NCBI RefSeq assembly: GCF_009827325.1
Contig: NZ_WTYC01000012.1
Coordinates: forward strand, 62,001 to 126,000
Origin: Qipengyuania vulgaris
GTDB taxonomy: Bacteria; Pseudomonadota; Alphaproteobacteria; Sphingomonadales; Sphingomonadaceae
Length of the DNA: 64,000 nt
Direction of reading: 5' to 3'
The translations under genes were made by a program, and so were the position numbers. The first letter of the stretch is position 1; each line of letters starts with the position of its first letter. Below, one piece after another: positions 61,429 to 64,000 of this stretch. The notes under the pieces were generated by a model. It saw only the letters and a program-made list of their open reading frames with translations, ran no database searches and was not told the DNA's origin.

Positions 61429-62967
61429 ATGGACCAGTGGTCGATTGCATCCAGCCTCAACCGTCGTGCCTTGCTGCGACGGGCTGGCACAGCGGCTGCC
61501 GGCCTCGTGGCACTTCCCTTGTCTGCATGCGAAGCGCAAAATTCGCTGTTTAGTGCGGATGGAGCCGGCGCCAATCCGCTCGCCATTCCCGAGCTCAATC
61601 AGGGAATTGTCGAACAAGGCGAACGGGTCTTTCGACTGTCGATATCCGCGGGGCAGAAGGAATTCGTTCCCGGGGTCGTTTCGCCTACGATCGGTATAAA
61701 CGCGCCTTATCTTGGTCCGACATTGGAGATGCGCCGCGGCGAGCGGGTCCGGTTGCATGTCGACAACGGCTTGGACGACGGCGCGACAGTCCACTGGCAC
61801 GGGTTCGAGCTTCCCGCCGCTGCGGATGGCGGACCGCACCAGCTTATCCGCCCCGGCGCGCGCTGGAGCCCGTCTTTCGAAGTTCGCCAGCGTGCCTCTC
61901 TCTATTGGTATCATTCGCACCTGCATCGCGGCACGGGACCGCAGGTCTATGCTGGTCTTGCCGCGCCGATCTATGTCCGTGATGATGAAGAGGACGCGCT
62001 GGACCTGCCGAGCGAATACGGCGTGGATGATATTCCGCTTATCGTTCAGGACCGCGTGCTCGATAACTCCGGCAAGCTCCTCTATCCGCAGAATATGCAT
62101 GCGCAAATGATGGGCGTGCGCGGGGATCGACTCTACGTCAATGGCACGCAAAACGCGGTGTTTGACGCTCGGACCGGTCAGTTACGCTTGCGGATCCTCA
62201 ATGGATCGAACGCACGCTTCTACGATTTCTCGCTGTCCGGTGGTCAGACCATGGAGCTCATCGCGAGCGATGGCGGCTTGCTGGATCGCCCGCATGCAGT
62301 CCGCTCGCTCAGGCTCGCACCGGGTGAGCGGGCGCAGATCCTCGTCGATCTTTCCGAGGGGCGCCCACTCAGCCTTCTGGCGACCAGTCCGGACAATTCG
62401 ATGGGCATGATGGGCAACGGCGGCGGCATGATGGGCGGCGGTATGATGGGCCGACGCCGCGACGATGCCCGGACGGACGAGCCGTTCCGGATCCTCGATA
62501 TCAGACCCTCTGGCTCCTCGCCGAGAAGGAATCTGCCGCCGCAGCTTGCCGCGCTACCAGCACTCGACCCTTCACTTGCAGTGCGAACCCGGAGGTTCGT
62601 GCTCGATATGGGCATGATGGGCGGCGGGATGTCTATCAATGGTGCCAGCATGGACATGAATGTCATCAACGAGCGGGTGCCCGTCGGCCAGTGGGAAATC
62701 TGGGAAATCGCCAACGCTTCGATGATGGCCCACCCTTTTCATATTCATAACGTCCAGTTTCGTGTGATCGACCGCGATGGCCACGCGCCCCCGCCACTGG
62801 AAACCGGTTTCAAGGACACGGTTATTGTCAATCCGCGCGAGCAGGTGCGCGTGCTGCTGCGCTTCGAGGAACATAGCGACCCGGACACGCCCTACATGTA
62901 TCACTGCCACATCCTCGAACACGAGGATGCGGGCATGATGGGGCAGTTCGTCGTGGTGAACAGCTAG
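61429..62967 (+). CDS. Multicopper oxidase, Tat-exported (CueO/CopA-like)
   Basis: 512 residues. Twin-arginine signal (LNRRALLRRAGTAAAGLVAL) with a Cys shortly after (LSACEAQ), so it could also be lipidated. Copper ligands in HWHGFE, YWYHSHLH, HPFHIHNV and YHCHILEHEDAGMM; a Met/Gly-rich loop (MGNGGGMMGGGMMGRR) near residues 325-340. Oxidises Cu(I) to Cu(II) in the periplasm. Its overall layout is close to the oxidase at 30245, so the two are paralogues recruited by different metal operons. Confidence 0.92.
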   Translation: MDQWSIASSLNRRALLRRAGTAAAGLVALPLSACEAQNSLFSADGAGANPLAIPELNQGIVEQGERVFRLSISAGQKEFVPGVVSPTIGINAPYLGPTLEMRRGERVRLHVDNGLDDGATVHWHGFELPAAADGGPHQLIRPGARWSPSFEVRQRASLYWYHSHLHRGTGPQVYAGLAAPIYVRDDEEDALDLPSEYGVDDIPLIVQDRVLDNSGKLLYPQNMHAQMMGVRGDRLYVNGTQNAVFDARTGQLRLRILNGSNARFYDFSLSGGQTMELIASDGGLLDRPHAVRSLRLAPGERAQILVDLSEGRPLSLLATSPDNSMGMMGNGGGMMGGGMMGRRRDDARTDEPFRILDIRPSGSSPRRNLPPQLAALPALDPSLAVRTRRFVLDMGMMGGGMSINGASMDMNVINERVPVGQWEIWEIANASMMAHPFHIHNVQFRVIDRDGHAPPPLETGFKDTVIVNPREQVRVLLRFEEHSDPDTPYMYHCHILEHEDAGMMGQFVVVNS

Positions 62968-62979
62968 GAAGGAATGGTC

Positions 62980-64000
62980 ATGAGCAGGGATGAAAGCGTG
63001 ATCAAGGGAACCGCGATCGATCCGGTCTGCGGGATGAGCGTCGAGATCGACGGCGCGAAACACAAGGCCAAGCATGAGGGGGCGGAGCACTATTTCTGTT
63101 CTTCGCGCTGCCACGACAAATTCCTCCTGGACCCCCAGCTCTATCTGTCGAACGCGCATCTCGATGCTGTTGAGGACGTGCCGGAAGGCACTATCTACAC
63201 CTGTCCGATGCACCCGGAGATCCGCCAGCCCGGTCCCGGCTCATGCCCGATCTGCGGAATGGCGCTCGAACCCGAGACTGTCAGCCTGGATGAAGGGCCC
63301 GATCCGGAACTGGTCGACATGCGCCGCCGGTTCTGGTGGAGCGCGCTCCTGACGCTGCCGCTGTTTGTCTATGCAATGGGAGACATGATCCCGGGGATCA
63401 GCTTCGACCGCCTGATTGAGCCTGCCAGGGCGCAATGGGCGCAGTTCCTCCTTGCCACGCCGGTGGTCCTGTGGGGCGGCTGGCCCTTCTTCGTCCGGGC
63501 CTGGCAATCGCTCAAGACCCGCAATCTCAACATGTTTACGCTGATCGGGATCGGCGTGGGCATTGCCTATGTGTTCAGCCTCGTGGCAACGGCGCTGCCG
63601 GATCTGTTCCCGCCTGCCTTCCGCGACCACTCGGGGCGCGTGGGCGTTTATTACGAGGCGGCGGCGGTTATCACCACGCTCGTGCTTCTGGGCCAGGTAC
63701 TCGAACTCAAGGCGCGCGGTTCGACTTCCAGCGCCCTGAGGGCGCTGCTCGAACTCGCACCTCCCTCGGCGGTGAAGATATTCGGCAATGGCGACGAACG
63801 CGAAGTGCCGCTTGACGAATTGGCGACCGGCAACCGCTTGCGAGTGCGGCCCGGCGATAAAGTGCCGGTCGATGGCGAAATCGAGGAGGGTTCAAGCGCG
63901 ATCGACGAATCCATGGTCAGCGGCGAGCCTCTGCCCGTGACCAAGCGCGCGGGCGATACGGTTATCGGCGGGACCGTGAACCAGACCGGCGGCTTCATCA
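62980..64000 (+). CDS. copA: Copper-translocating P1B-type ATPase, 3' end outside the window
   Basis: The start at 62980 ([10 protein letters not shown]) has AAGGA 6 nt upstream; an ATG at 62974 is the alternative. Visible parts: a YHS domain ([29 protein letters not shown]), a heavy-metal-binding domain ([20 protein letters not shown]), then membrane helices A-D and the actuator domain with [14 protein letters not shown]. The CPC motif, phosphorylation DKTG and nucleotide domain lie beyond the window end. Exports Cu(I)/Ag(I) from the cytoplasm and belongs to the cus operon by position. Confidence 0.9.
   Translation, partial: MSRDESVIKGTAIDPVCGMSVEIDGAKHKAKHEGAEHYFCSSRCHDKFLLDPQLYLSNAHLDAVEDVPEGTIYTCPMHPEIRQPGPGSCPICGMALEPETVSLDEGPDPELVDMRRRFWWSALLTLPLFVYAMGDMIPGISFDRLIEPARAQWAQFLLATPVVLWGGWPFFVRAWQSLKTRNLNMFTLIGIGVGIAYVFSLVATALPDLFPPAFRDHSGRVGVYYEAAAVITTLVLLGQVLELKARGSTSSALRALLELAPPSAVKIFGNGDEREVPLDELATGNRLRVRPGDKVPVDGEIEEGSSAIDESMVSGEPLPVTKRAGDTVIGGTVNQTGGFI

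Noticed and set aside
1..64000. CRISPR arrays, tRNA/rRNA genes, prophage genes, plasmid replication or partition genes
   Set aside because: Looked for and not seen in this window.

Overview
The window looks like part of a conjugative plasmid (or related mobile element) from an alphaproteobacterium of the order Sphingomonadales, probably Erythrobacteraceae. The basis is GC-rich DNA, sphingomonad-type plasmid backbone genes (DUF3768, DUF736, SSB, DUF2493/SLOG, MobF relaxase) and the style of the TonB-dependent receptor. No rRNA, tRNA, CRISPR array, replication initiator or type IV secretion genes are visible, so only a section of the element is present. This assignment is inference from the protein sequences.

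Backbone, 1-19.6 kb. Small plasmid genes, mostly on the + strand, are separated by long non-coding leaders rich in short perfect hairpins. They include a 5'-incomplete GHKL-type ATPase, a decayed PAPS-reductase-like gene, DUF3768, DUF736, a truncated RES-domain toxin, ssb, a DUF2493 protein, an isolated CDF transporter and a zinc-ribbon gene broken by an in-frame TGA. From about 11.5 kb come a candidate oriT/operator region, an RHH-like protein, a TraD/TrwB-type coupling protein and a MobF (TrwC/TraI-type) relaxase-helicase. This is the same order as trwABC of R388. Small membrane and Cys-rich proteins follow.

Accessory block 1, 19.9-26.5 kb (- strand). A sterol-desaturase-family gene is split by a complete IS66-family element (20351-23103) with an 8-bp target duplication. 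Next to it lie an AraC-type regulator, a CYP152-like peroxygenase P450 and a 1-Cys peroxiredoxin.

Accessory block 2, 26.7-46 kb: heavy metals. A MerR-family regulator (34547) sits between two divergent promoters with the same 19-bp-spacer operator. Leftward runs a six-gene operon: short CDF, PbrT-like cytochrome c/FTR1 fusion, multicopper oxidase, acetolactate-synthase-like enzyme, aldehyde dehydrogenase, LspA. It recalls the pbr (lead) systems. Rightward runs a small secreted protein and czcCBA (divalent cation RND efflux). Beyond a strong hairpin come a STAS-like protein, a CDF, a Ca2+/cation antiporter, two accessory proteins and czcD. A third related operator precedes the peroxiredoxin.

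Accessory block 3, 46-54.4 kb: a TonB-dependent receptor; a second MerR regulator with YnfA, divergent from another short CDF across a perfect MerR operator; a membrane protein; an 846-residue SDR-SPW-VKOR fusion; and a Cys-rich CBS protein.

Accessory block 4, 54.5-64 kb: copper/silver. A small secreted protein, cusC, cusB with a fused CusF-like domain, cusA, a CusF-like lipoprotein, a 39-residue membrane peptide, a second multicopper oxidase and a copper P1B-type ATPase cut by the window end. Together these genes would export divalent metals (Zn/Cd/Co/Pb) and Cu/Ag across both membranes and oxidise metal in the periplasm.
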